Source: Albifimbria verrucaria (lineage: Eukaryota; Ascomycota; Sordariomycetes; Hypocreales; Stachybotryaceae). Taken from it: a stretch of DNA of 64,000 nt. Where the stretch lies: the NCBI GenBank assembly GCA_020081605.1, contig JAHREC010000013.1, positions 3,100,001 to 3,164,000 on the forward strand. Direction: 5' to 3'. Made by a program: the position numbers and the translations under genes. Position 1 is the stretch's first letter; every line of letters starts with the position of its first letter. Under the pieces are notes generated by a model. The model worked only from the letters and a program-made list of their open reading frames with translations. It was not told the DNA's origin and made no database searches. Below are positions 35,727 through 47,262 of the stretch, piece after piece.

Positions 35727-38445
35727 TGTCTCTCGTCGAAGCGATGTTTTGCGACCTTCGTGGGGAGATGGGACGAGGGTTAAGGGTGAAGGCGTGGCGA
35801 TGGGTCGCGGCGGGAGAGGGCGAAGAGGAAGGATGGAAAAGAGGATGGACGGAGACAGGACGAGACGTGACGAGACGAAATGAGACGAGACGGAAGGGCT
35901 GTCGAGGCGTTGCCGGGGTAGGCCAATGTTGGATCTGGGATCAAAAGCACGAGACGGAGACGGAGACGAGACGAGATGATGGTGGAGGGCGAAAGGAATG
36001 ACCGACGACGGCAATGGCGACCGATGATGCCAGACGCAACTGTGTCTGAGCAAAGGCGGAAGCTCAAGGCGTGAAGACAAGAGGGAGGGATGGCGCGCCG
36101 CTAGCTGCGTACCTGATGAAGGCCGTAAATAAAAGTGAGGAGCGGGCGAACGAGCGAGCCCAGCCTAATCCAGCACAAGCAAGAGCACGGTCTACTGGGG
36201 TGCGCTTACCTTGCCTCGCCTGCTATCCCCAGGTACCCAAGTAGTTCTAAGCCTATACGGAGTAGGTGCCATAGAGGAGGTAGGTACTTGGCAGCCGTTA
36301 TGGGGTCCTGCTACCTGTCAAAACCAAAACAGAACAGACTACGGGTACCTCGACTGACTACCTGCCTGCCACCTGTCAGGTACCTCTGGCTAGTGCGAAA
36401 CAAAGCTGACCCAATTCAAGACGCGTCGCATCAAGAGTCGATTGATTACTTCCATCTGCTCGACGACATCCAAGGACAAATCGAGCCATCATCACTCGCC
36501 TCTGCCGCTCAATCCGAGTGCCATGGGGATTTTTCTCTCCCGCGGGCTCGGTTTCGCTGGGGTCTGGGTCGGGGCGCTGATCTCTTGCTTCATACAGTTA
36601 TGGACGATACGGGAGGGGCCTGCACGTTTCTCACTAAAAACGCACAGCACCGCGACGACTTACACGTCCGGGGAGCTGCTCCAATGGAAAGTCACGCTAT
36701 GCGGCCGCCACTCTGGGGAAAAGAAAATCACACAGCGGAAAGAAGAAAAGAAGTAGCTGATATCTAAAAAAGCAACAAGTTGAGGCTTGTCTGGATGGTC
36801 CTTGCTCGCTGCTCCGGTGCTGCTGGAAGTAATTGGAGGGCAGCCCCAAGACCCCGGTCGCGAAAATTGGCTCGGCTAAGAATCTTAAGCTACTGCGGAT
36901 CTCGAGTTAGGCTGATGATCGATACTGAATTTGACAAAACCCAGCGTTCCTTCATGGTCCAGAATTCGAGGCTCCAGATTTTTCGGCGGAAAAAAGTGGA
37001 CAGGTTTCGGCCCCCAAGCCATCACTGGACAGGCGCATTCGGAGCGCTCGGGTGAGGCGGACCAGCGACGATGGGAAAGACTTGTTCGATACGAAAATGG
37101 TGAAGAGACCAAAAGAATCAACGCGTCTACGGTATCTCAATAACCTAGACATGAAGCAGGATCCGACGTTGAGGAATGAGGCAATACACTAACAGCTGAG
37201 CGGCTCAAATACTTTAATTCGATGTCAAGCAACGCTCAAATTCAATAGCAAGGTACCTTGGAAGATTACGCGGACAAGTAACTGGCCCGAGAAAAGGATA
37301 AGATTCTCCCAGCTCATCAGATCTAGTGGTTTCGGCAGTAACACGGGCAAGAACCTCCCTTTCCAGCAGTTGAGTCTGCCATTGTCCAAGGAGGCGCTCA
37401 ACCAACCAACCAACTCACCTGCACCGCCTAGCTTACCTGCCTTACTCTGATTTCTGCCCTTCTTCTCCCTCCTACAAATGTTTCTGTCCGCTCAACACAT
37501 GATCCCTCGCAAACCGTCGCCACCACCCTCCAGCGCCATCTGAATCACATCACGACGCCAGTGTCGTCTTGCATCCAGATCGGCCATTTAACCGCACAGC
37601 TGCCCTTCACTAACAAACCTGTCAGCCCTAACCTAAACTCAATATTCTTCCCTCCGCGTCGCCTGGAAAGGGGTCCCGCTTCATGCCCATCTATTTGCCT
37701 TCGCATCTTGGCTTTTGTGATGGTGGGAGCATCTCCTAGGGGTGCGGGCCACCTAGCGAACCGCCACACGCTGAACGATTGGAGGTGCCGCATTGGACAG
37801 CTGAACCTCCAAAACCTACTCTTCGTGTTGATCTTTTCTCCATTGGGACCCTTCCCATGAACCCTTCGAGCCAGACAAGAGCCAATACACCATGGGGTTG
37901 CCGGCACATCGAATATTGCAACCTTGGTGCAATGCTAACGCGGCAAACACCAATGCTTCTTTATCAAAAGCATTGACGGCTAGGAGCACCTGCGCTGCGT
38001 CTGCCTTCCAGCACTCCGTCCGCCCAGAAAATCCGTCAGCGATCTGTAGCAATTTTTGTGGAACGATGAGTGTTCTGTATACGATCCGATGTTGACCTAT
38101 TACAGTGTTGCCCACCACATGGCCATCGCGATCGTGAGGCGATAGCATCTTGCCTAATAAAACTGGCGCCCCATAACAGCGCCGCAACAGCTACCATTTC
38201 GACACAATGATGCATTGCATAACAGACGTAGCCAGCCATCAAATCGATCGAACCAACTCAACCCCTGTCAACAATGGCAGCTAAAAGTTTGGCTCAAGCT
38301 CAAGTGAAGCTAATCTGGCGTACCAAACTTCGACTTAGTGGACTCTTCTAGGTAATTACCGCTTCAATTGTCCGAGGCAGAGCATGTCAATGCAACGCTG
38401 AATGAGCATGACAGGCCTAGCAACTAATAATGGATTCTAAGCGGT
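35727..38445. other. 2.7 kb intergenic region between SLN1 and the FluG-like gene
   Basis: The first 350 bp upstream of SLN1 are strongly strand-biased (GAGACGAGACG-type purine repeats on the plus strand, 35840-35985), as in pyrimidine-rich fungal leaders. GTACC-rich words lie at 36228-36390. Open frames in 36135-36767 and 37545-37907 lack any domain. No gene recognised. Confidence 0.5.
35840..35985. repeat. GAGACG-type purine-biased repeat in the SLN1 leader
   Basis: Many imperfect GAGACG and GACGAGAC units occur within 150 bp of the SLN1 start region; the transcribed strand equivalent is CTCGTCTC-rich. Confidence 0.6.
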
Positions 38446-41013
38446 CTAGTATCTCTCCATGATCCATATTCTTCGTTCTTTATCGTCCATTCCTTGCAAC
38501 AGTTCGTCCTCGGCCTTTTTAGTGTTGACGTATCTTTCAACAAGGTCCTTTCCAAGCCGTCCGCTCAGCTCCTCATCACTCTGTAATGCTGCCAATGCTT
38601 CCGCAATACTGCTCGGTATTCGGGTTGTTATCCCCAATTCTTGCCTCTGTGCCTCTGTTAGTGTTGCCGGGTCGCCAAGGCAATCACCGAGCACGAGCTT
38701 GTCCCCGCTCACTATGCCGCTCATACCGGCTTGTAAAATGGCGGACATAGCCAGATACGGGTTCGCCAGTCCATCTAGGCTCTTCAACTCCCAGTGACTG
38801 TCCTTGATTTTCCGAAGAGGCGCCTCACGGTTTTGCGTGCCCCAGGCTACCCATGTGCCACCGGCCCAGCAGCCGTCTCTGACACGCTCGTAACTCACCA
38901 TATTGCTGTAAGTGAAGGCACTGATGGCGCAGAGATGCCGAAGTATGCCTGCATAGAATGGTTCATACACGCCTTTGTCAGAACCCCGTCAGAGGATATG
39001 GACAGGTGGACGTGAGCTGCCGTGCCCGCCATCATCGCGAAGGGTTTTGGATGGAGAGTCATCCGGTACCCTTAGCAGTGCAAGTAGCCGATATGATTTC
39101 ACGCGCATATATCAAGCTATCCACGGCTTCGAGAGCGGGCGCTTTAGGTAGAACCACCTCATACTGTCCCGTTGCGCTCTCGGGTGTACCGTCTCAATGT
39201 ATATACCTGCATCTGCCAGTTTCTCGATCGCCTCCTCGAGCACTGTAGAAACCACCGGGTGCTCCAATACCCTTGAGACGGACCATGCCTGTCCGTCCAC
39301 ATCAAGAGTTTGGAACTTGTCGTCACCTCCGCGCCGCACGATAAGCAACTCAATTTCGAAACCGAGAACGAAGGCCAACCCCTGACGGGATGCCTCATCT
39401 AGTGTTCTCTTGAGCAGTGTCCGGGGCACAAGGACACGGGAGAACCATCCAGCTCTTTGAATGTTCCCAAGGCCATTGCATGACCTTCTCTAGGGCCTAG
39501 ACACAGCGCCTCGAAGTCTGGATGAAGGGTGTACACACCTACGGGACTGCCACCAGTGACTGGGATATCGTTTTGGAGCATACCCAAGCCTGCTTTGGCG
39601 ATCGAAAGCGTGGCTTCGCCGCCGTTTTCGAGCGCAGCTTTACCTGCTGTATCGGCACGGCCCGAACTCGTGGAGTTGCCGTCATGTCTAGAAAGTATAC
39701 CCTTAGGTATCGGATACCACTATGACGCTGGAGGAAAGCGTCCAAGATTTTGGCATCATTAGTTTGCTGTACGATTCCGTTCGATCCATTCGCTGATGCC
39801 GTCGTCTTTTCAATGGAAAGGCCGAGGTTGTATAGTTTGTTAGGGTTGTTGAAGAGAACATCTTGAACCAACTGAATTGCCTGAGCCGGGCTTAGGTCAT
39901 CCTTTCGTACGTAGTCGGACAGAACCGTGTGTACCACCTCTCTCATCTGCTCTACCGCCAGCAGATACGTCTCCGGGAACCAGTGCCCATCTGTGCTCCA
40001 CAGGATCTTGGACCCCGGGCAAAGCTCGGTGATCTGGCGAACCACGCCTTCTTGACCGTCTCGGCTGAGGAAAGGGAAGACCTCCCCAATGTCGGCGTAG
40101 ACGTTGGCGTACATGGCTGCCAGATACCCAGTCTCGCGGGTGAAGGGATATCCAGAGTGCAGCAGTACAATAGGAACCGTTGGGTATTTTCGAATGAAGT
40201 CTTGAAGGTGTGCTGGGGATGACTTCTTCAGAGTCAGGTCATTGTCTCCCAAGCCTGTGTGGAACTGAATAGGTTTCTTGAAGGTTTGGTCGCTTTCCTC
40301 AATTTCTTTGGCTAATATGTGCACAAGGTACTCGTTGAGCCCGGGATGATTAATCTTTGAAAAGCCCCGTGTCCCGAATGCCTCCTTGAACGCCAAGCGA
40401 GCCTTTTCTGCATCTGCTTCCCCAGGAATCTCAAGCCCGGTGCGGTAACAGATGACGGATTTGAACCCTACCACTTCGGGGTCGGCAATGTCTGCTCGGA
40501 TCGCCTTGGTGAACCTCGACAACGAGGATGCGAAAGCATCGTCAACATTGCTGCTCTGGGCGCGGATGTCCTCGAAAATGTTGGCAGCGATCTGCTCAAT
40601 ACGCACGATGCGCTTGCTAGGACTCCGCGTGAATCTGGAAAAGTATTCGTATGGTTCTGCGTCGTCGGAGTTGTCCAGCCCGTCATCGGCAAGGACAACC
40701 TCGATGCCTGACATGCAACGTGCGACCCATGCGTCGTAGTTGTTGGACCGCTTCTCACGGATGGCGTTGGTAACGTCCTCCCAGGTGGCATTGCACCCGA
40801 GGATGCGAGCCAACCCGTTCACAGCTCTGAAGTGAGGAAGGCCGGTACGAGAAGCGTCGATGGCATCGCCATGAGCCTCGGTGGCTATTGAGAGGAACGG
40901 GTGTTTCTCGACGGCCCCGAGTTTGAGCAATGGGTGTGCATGGTGATCGATTATGGGAGTTGACTTGATAGCCTCAAGTAAGGGTCATGCCGTGCCTTTG
41001 TATTCGGGGCCAT
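38446..41013 (-). CDS. fluG: FluG-like fusion: amidohydrolase domain plus glutamine-synthetase domain
   Basis: FluG of Aspergillus is needed for a developmental signal; other fungal members have unknown substrates. The N-terminal half is a nodulin/amidohydrolase-2 domain (TPIIDHHAHPLLKLGA, KPIQFHTGLGDND, LLHSGYPFTRETGYLA, WSTDGHWFPE). The C-terminal half is glutamine-synthetase-like (FVLGFEIELLIVRR, MTLHPKPFAMMAGTAAHVHLS, the region GCWAGGTWVAWGTQNREAPLRK, and SLDGLANPYLAMSAIL). The best start is the ATG at 41011-41013. Six bases are missing: 40982-40984, 39639-39641, 39423-39426, 39181, 39065-39066, 38984-38987. After repair the product is about 850 residues, the usual FluG length, without introns. 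A FluG paralogue rather than the orthologue is possible. Confidence 0.9.
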
Positions 41014-41718
41014 TTTCAGGAAGAGGCCGTCTGTGCTAATTCAAAGGTTGATGATGATGTGTAGGCAAGTTCAAAAACCAAGCTGAATGTCATAAGCACT
41101 GCGGTTTTGTTCTCGCGCTGGTCTAAGACAGATTACGGCAGTGGCGACGCCGCTCTGTCATTCACCGACATTCACAAAGAAATCTGGGATTGTACTGGCA
41201 GGCTACGGTTATGCAGATCAAATGTGATTTGCGTGACGCGCACGAGCGTGGAGACGGGAGCGGGTTGGTGTTGGCGGTTGTAGGCGAGTAGGCACCTGAG
41301 ATCTGACGGTACACATCACCTTTTTTATGCGTCGCAAGAAAGATCGCAGCCGCTGGGAGACAGAGCCATTGGCGGCTTGGACCTTCAGCCGAACGGCCAC
41401 GAGCAATGGCGTGCTGCCGTGCGTGCCTACACACGCAGCTGCATATGCAGGAGCGTGAGCAGGGAAAGCTCCGGTTGCGGTCTCTGTGGAGCGTGTAAGT
41501 CGAGCCAAGTCAAGGGGTCCGTCTGCCGTCCAAGCCGGCCGGTTGGGACCAACCATATCAAGTAACAAACCCAACTTGGGTCCGTAATCAACGAACTGGC
41601 ACGGCATATATTTAATCACGGAGGGAGACTCTTTCTTCACAGGGTAAGGTTGCGCAAACAACGTGCTATTAATACTGGACATGGTGGGTATCTAGTCATG
41701 CTACATGATCCGCCCGTT
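41014..41718. other. intergenic, no gene recognised
   Basis: Space of 0.7 kb between two minus-strand genes, so it includes the FluG-like promoter and the 3' end of the next gene. Nothing further recognised. Confidence 0.45.
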
Positions 41719-42360
41719 CTACTGCAGAACTTTGGCGAGCTGATTCACCTGGGCGATCAGCGCGGCATCCTCGCCCGCCGCGTTCTTGACCACCTTGCCC
41801 AGCTGGTGCTCGACCGTCATGCCGGGCACGTTGGATACGGCGCCCTGCGCCTGCTGGATACGCGCGACCTGGAACTGGAGGAAGAACTTGGGCAGCTTGA
41901 CGGCGAGGCTGCCGCCCACGGAGCGCACGCCCGCCTCCGTCGCCAGGTAGGTGTTGAGCCGGTTCTGGAACAGGTTGAGGTCGTTGTTTGCCAGCGGCGA
42001 CGTCGTCGCAAACTCCTTGAGCGCAAAGGCGAGCGGCGACTGGCCCGACGTGGCGAAGTTGATGGACGAGAAGGACACGCCGCCCGAGGTCACGTCCGGC
42101 ACGCCGGCGATGGTCTTGCGCTGCAGGTTGCACGTCACCGACCCGGCGAGCGTGCTGGCCAGGCTGACCGTCTCCGCCGGCAGCGTCTCGGAGCCGACGA
42201 GGAAGCAGGCATTCTGGCGTTCGGACAGCAGGGGGCTAGAGAGAGGGCAGTCCGTGGTCAGTACTCTTGGTGTGGCTCAACAGGATGCGCGTGTGCACGG
42301 GGCGATGGACAAACCTCCGAGCACCATGCTGGCAAAGCTCAAGACAACGGCGACCTTCAT
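41719..42360 (-). CDS. small secreted protein of unknown function
   Basis: Exon 1 (42360-42315) encodes a signal peptide, MKVAVVLSFASMVLG. After an intron with acceptor CTCTCTAG, exon 2 (42235-41719) encodes LLSERQNACFLVGSETLPAETVSLASTL and a compact domain with GVPDVTSGGVSFSSINFATSGQSPLAFAL and NDLNLFQNRLNTYLATEAGVRSVGG, ending in NQLAKVLQ. The join requires one extra base in the G run (plus strand) at 42231-42235 next to the acceptor, or a shifted splice site. The mature protein of about 170 residues has two cysteines, no transmembrane segment and no enzyme motif that I know. It resembles conserved small secreted proteins of Sordariomycetes; an extracellular or host-interaction role is only a guess. 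Confidence 0.78.
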
Positions 42361-43320
42361 GTTGAAGAGAGGGATGGGTGGTTGTGTTTTTATGTGTTGA
42401 GAAACAATTATAACGTAGGATAAGAACGAACGAACGGGACCCTTTCCAGAAGAGTCAGAAACGTAGACAAGAAGCGAAAACACGATAATACAGCAATGAG
42501 AATATAGAAACAAGAGTGCGTGCGAGACGCTTCTTAAGCATGCGTTTCTGTCATCGTCGTGCCCCTCATGGGGTTGCCATGTCCCAGGACATCCATGCTG
42601 TCACAGCAGGCTCCAGACGATGCACCCAATCGGTCGCGCCAACCGGGGCATCTCTTACACGCAACGTCTGAACACCCTCAACCTCGTCTCAGGACGCCTC
42701 GTTTCGTCTGAACAGATGCGACGACCAGGTGGGGCCGCTGTACGGAGTTATTCCCTCTATTAAGACTTTTGGCATTTTTCTAGACTACCATTACTGCTTT
42801 GGCGACCCAGTTCCGTCTTATGCGCGCGTCAACATCCATCCACTCGTGGAATTTGCCAGCCCCTTGCCTCCTGAGTCTCAACTTTCTCGTACATTAGAGA
42901 CTATCGCTATCATCAGCGGATCCCTTGGCATCCAAACATCGTATGGTCGATGCAATGCAGTTTCATCAATCCGAGCTCATTCTGTCCAATTCTCGTCCCC
43001 CTCGGAGAATGCCCCGGACAGGTCATTCAATGTCGTCCACTACAAGGGCTTCCTCCCCTTGGCCCATCACTGCAACCTTTTGCCGACAGACAAAATCCTG
43101 TTCCAACACCTTGCAAAACCTGCCTGAGTATACAGGTTGCCGACATCGAGAAAACAAGGCAATGCGAAAACACTACATATCAATAGGTGACCATGACCCA
43201 AAATCATAAACGATCCAACAATTCGCAACAAGTTGTATACATTAAATATTGTTGAGACGAGCCGTGTATCCGGATACACCTCGTCCCAACTTGCTGGGTC
43301 GAAATTAGACACACGAAGCC
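42361..43320. other. intergenic, no gene recognised
   Basis: Nearly 1 kb between two minus-strand genes. An open frame at 42729-43127 (plus) has no recognisable domain. Confidence 0.45.
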
Positions 43321-46300
43321 TTAATACAGCGGCGTCTTCTTTCTTCGACCAAACATCTTCGATAGGCCAGTAGACTCCTCTTGGGCGAACGTGCCCCGGC
43401 TCGGCGAGGTGGCGGCATCACCCGGAGGAGCTGAGTCGCGGAGGAAAGAAGCTAAATCTGACGTCCGTGAAGTGGCAGACACAGCCTCGCGGGGCTCAAA
43501 CTTCTTCATGGGAACCCTGCGTGGGAAGCAGTCGTGGGCGTCTCCCGTGTTGAAGAGGTTGTGCTCACGGGACCATAGCTATCGTATCCGGGAGGGATCT
43601 GAACCTGGATAGGGATATGACCCCTTTGTTTCCAACGCGGCTATGGAGGGACCGCGAGTCGCTGCTAAAGGTCGGCCCAGCCGATTGGGTGCTGGTGTCC
43701 TTGCTACTGCTGCCTCTTGCAAACCTGGTGATAAGGCTCAGGGCGCTAGCCTTCTTCTTGGGCGGCTTTGCGGTCACTACCGGTGGCTCAGGCTCGGGGG
43801 TGGCTGGTAGTTGCGCAAGAATTCAGCCAAGCTCTCTTCCTTCTTGGGAGGGGTTTAACGGGAGATATAAGATCATCCTCATCCTCCTCATCACTAAAAT
43901 CGAGAGCATAAGGATCGCGCACGCGGCGTGTTTTCCTCTTAGGCATCATGTCGTCTTCATTGAAAGCATGGCTGGTGGGCGCAGGCGAATTCCTATTCTT
44001 GAGTAATGCCGAGCTGGAATTAACCGAGGAATGCATCGATGGCATCGAGTTCTCCGTGACATTTGTCGATGCCTGGCTGTATCGAATTTCGGGGATCGTT
44101 GCATCGATAGCCCTGCCCCCAATGACTGCATTAAACTGGTCCGAATCCATTGTGTTACGGAAAGGAGCCACATGTCTAGGAATACGGTGATTGTTGCCTG
44201 CACCTGGAGGGCCTTGTCGGATGAAGTCGATCAAGTCTGAGTTGTCTGCTCGGGTGTCCGCCACTGCCTCTCGGGGTTGGTAACGCGCACGGTTGCTTGC
44301 TGTCGATCCTCGTCGTGCTTCGTTGGCAAAGTCAGTTGGTGGCTTCTGCACGGGCACAGGCGCATTTCGCAACGGTGCGCCACGATCCTCGCCTTGTGGC
44401 CCGGTGCTTCGAATGAAGCTGGCGAAATCAGATGTAGACTCGCTGGGAACACGGGCATCACGAGCTTGAGATATGCTGGCTCTGTTGATAGCCTTTCCTG
44501 GACTCGTAGGAGTTCGTGCAACTGGGCTAGAAGCTGCGGCTGGCTGCTCTTCGCTCACAGGATGCATATTGAGAGGAGCTGTGCGGTAGCCCTGGGCGTT
44601 TTTGGATTCCGGAGTTCCGGATGACGATCGAGAGCGGTAGTGGGAGCGATTTTCCTCGCTCTTGCGAGATGACTTAGTAATAACTGGGCTCTCAAATGTG
44701 CGCTTGGGACGGATGTTAGCATATACATGTGAAACTTTGAAGGTTTTACCTACGTCCATATCCCGCATGTTTTCAGGCGTGAGTGTATAAGTGATTGTTT
44801 GGTTGCTTTGAATGAGTTCTTCAAAAGTACGTGCCACATCGTCTGCGCGGCTTGAGCTGTTGTCTTCTGAAGTTCGCATAGCTTTTATACGCTGTGCGCC
44901 TGACGATCCAGTAGAGCCAGCGGTAGTAGTTTGCTTCAGTGCCAGGTTGGGCTGCAAAGAATGAGGAACATCTTCATCGGAATCCCGCGTCCTTACCCGC
45001 TCAATCGAAATCTGTCCGGTGCTGTCCGTTCGGCCTGAAACGCGGCTAGGATGGCCCGGAGCTTTACGGGGATCTCCGGTGGGCGGTCTTCCACAATGTT
45101 GCTCTGTGCCCCGGGCACATTGTATGATGGAACCCTCGCACCCGACTGGTTGTATCCGTAATCCTGCCTTGATGAAGACACATGACGAGATTGACCCCGA
45201 AAGATGGCTGAGGTCCTTGAAATCTAGATGTGTCTCGAGGAGGTATCGGTGAAGGTACAGTATCAAGCTCTTCATCAGATTCCGAAATGGTTGTGGCATT
45301 TTGAAGGGACGGTCTGACCCGATCGATGGGGACCGGCTTGGAGGGATAGGCACACCTCCGCGGGAAACGTTCTCCAAAGCCCTCGGCTTGCGAGTTTCTT
45401 CTGAAGCAGATGGGATAGAGACACTGCTTGCTCGGGATATGCTTATGGGGCGTGCGCGGTCCGCAGGATCCAAAGATGTGTCTCGTGAGCTTGTTGGACT
45501 CTTGGGCCCATGGACATCGATCAGGCGTGCTGAATGCACACTCGAGGAGCGTTTGAGCACCAAGGGCTTACCAGATTCTGAGAGCGAGGTCGAAGAGCTA
45601 CCAGCTACAGATATTCTAGAAGAAGTCATAATCTCAGCCTTTTCGTATAACACATTGTCGTCCGATGGCTCATTGCCTGGCATCGACTCTTTCGTGGGTG
45701 ATGAAAGCTTTGCACCAGCTAAAGCAGCTGCCTCAGCTCCTACCATCATTTTTGAGTGGCGTGACTTGCGCCTCGATGACTGCGATGCTGAATCTTTAAC
45801 TTGCTTAACATGTTGGGGTCTCTCGGGTTCCTGAGACTCTTCCACGGATGCTTTCTCGGTTGTTTGTTCGATAGTAGGTTCGATTTCCTTCTCCTCTGGC
45901 TCATGTTGAGGCGCCTTCGGCTTTCTCGCAGCCCCGTTCGTAGCATTAAAGGGTAGTCCTCCAGAAGAAGGTAATGAGTTTGACCTTTTACGCCTCTGAG
46001 TTTCGGATGTGTTCACATGCGCTCCCATTGATGCCAGGAGGCCGTTCACAGCAGAAGAAGTCAATAATAGACTCTTTGGTCGTCGTGACAAAACTCCCTC
46101 CTCCCTTGAATCTTCGTCCTCGTCATCGCTATGCATAGCCAAGCCCGGAACTTCAATCTCAGCAACATCATTGGGTCCCATCGGAAGCGCGATCTCTGCA
46201 GGGGGACATCCTCCGCAATAGCATGCTCACCAATGTCCTGAGATTTGGTCATTTCACTGGATCGATCACCAGTAACAGGTGTGGAGATCGGTGCGTCTGC

Positions 46301-47262
46301 GGCATCGCTCTCCCGTCTAACATGGCTAATGGAGCCTCGATGGGGAGGGCTACCGAATTCAATGGTTGGCGAGCGTATCCGCTTCTTCCAACCGCGCCAC
46401 AATCGCCCCAAGGTCCGATCAAGAGCAACACGTTCCATATCAAGGTCTTCAACCACCATCTGGTCGGCAACATCGCCCGGTTTCCGCAGGCCATCTCGCA
46501 ACTCTCTTTCAAGCGTGGAGCGTACTCTGTTCCACGAGGCCTGTCCAGCAACTGTTAATGTGAGCTCTCCCATGTATTCAAGCACAGAGGTCAAGAATAT
46601 GGCCACCGCAGGCGATATGTATGCAGACTCGTCGGCCCCGATGTCCAGGTTCTCCTGTTCCATGTATAGATCTTCCTCCTCCTCTTCCATGTCGCCAAGA
46701 GACGAATAAACCATGCATCGAAGTCTAGCTCGTTTCCACACGAGTTCAAGGTCCCAGTCGCGGGAAGTGTGATGCCCTTGAGGATGAGTATAGTCGTCTT
46801 CGTCGGCTCCACCGAGATACTCGCGCAGTTCTTCGTCGGCATTGTTAATGGCATCCTTGGCAAGCTTCGGCTTGAGCACTTCGGTTACAGCTGGACGAAG
46901 CGTAGCGAGACTGGTACCCTTGGAGACCTGAAGAAAACTAAAAGTAGTTGATCGAGGAAGCTGTTCACCAGCTGTAGAGCCCCGGGAGAAATAACGGTAG
47001 GCTGGTCGGAGGGCTCAACTCCATTGTGGTCGTACCAAATATCGGCATGCCCATCGTGGTCGTTGGTTACAATCTGCGAAGCGGCAGACGCAGCAATGAA
47101 GGCAGCCTCGGGAGCAACTGACTGCGGCGGCGAAAGCAGGCCGTATCCGATCGTCGATGGCCTGTCGCTGGACAGACTTTGTGTTCTCGATCGCATAGGT
47201 CGCGGAGAGACGACGCCAGATGAAGGGCGAGACATGGCCCATTCACCGGCAGCACTGGTCAT
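43321..47262 (-). CDS. large, mostly disordered conserved fungal protein of unknown function
   Basis: About 1310 residues after repair, start ATG at 47260-47262. The folded part is N-terminal: SPGALQLVNSFLDQLL followed by TSLATLRPAVTEVLKPKLAKDAINNADEELREYLGG and SPAVAIFLTSVLEYMGELTLTVAG, a helical, histone-fold-like arrangement. Long Ser/Pro/Arg-rich regions follow. Other landmarks are QSNQTITYTLTPENMRDMD, IPIQVQIPPGYDSYGP near the C-terminus, and a basic end (SKMFGRRKKTPLY). Four related F-[IL]-R motifs recur near the C-terminus. Ascomycete relatives are sometimes labelled flo11, but I see no adhesin features (no signal peptide or GPI site). Nine bases are missing: 46940-46943, 46201-46205, 45305-45307, 45195-45198, 45068-45071, 43847-43849, 43796-43800, 43621-43624, 43515-43517. 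Confidence 0.8.

Noticed and set aside
36135..36767. 210-codon plus-strand open frame upstream of the FluG-like gene
   Set aside because: It crosses GTACC-rich low-complexity DNA, shows no domain, and has no supporting splice or start context.
38446..42360. Secondary metabolite cluster around the FluG-like and secreted-protein genes
   Set aside because: No backbone synthase, tailoring enzyme or pathway-specific regulator is adjacent. The MFS transporter lies more than 10 kb away.
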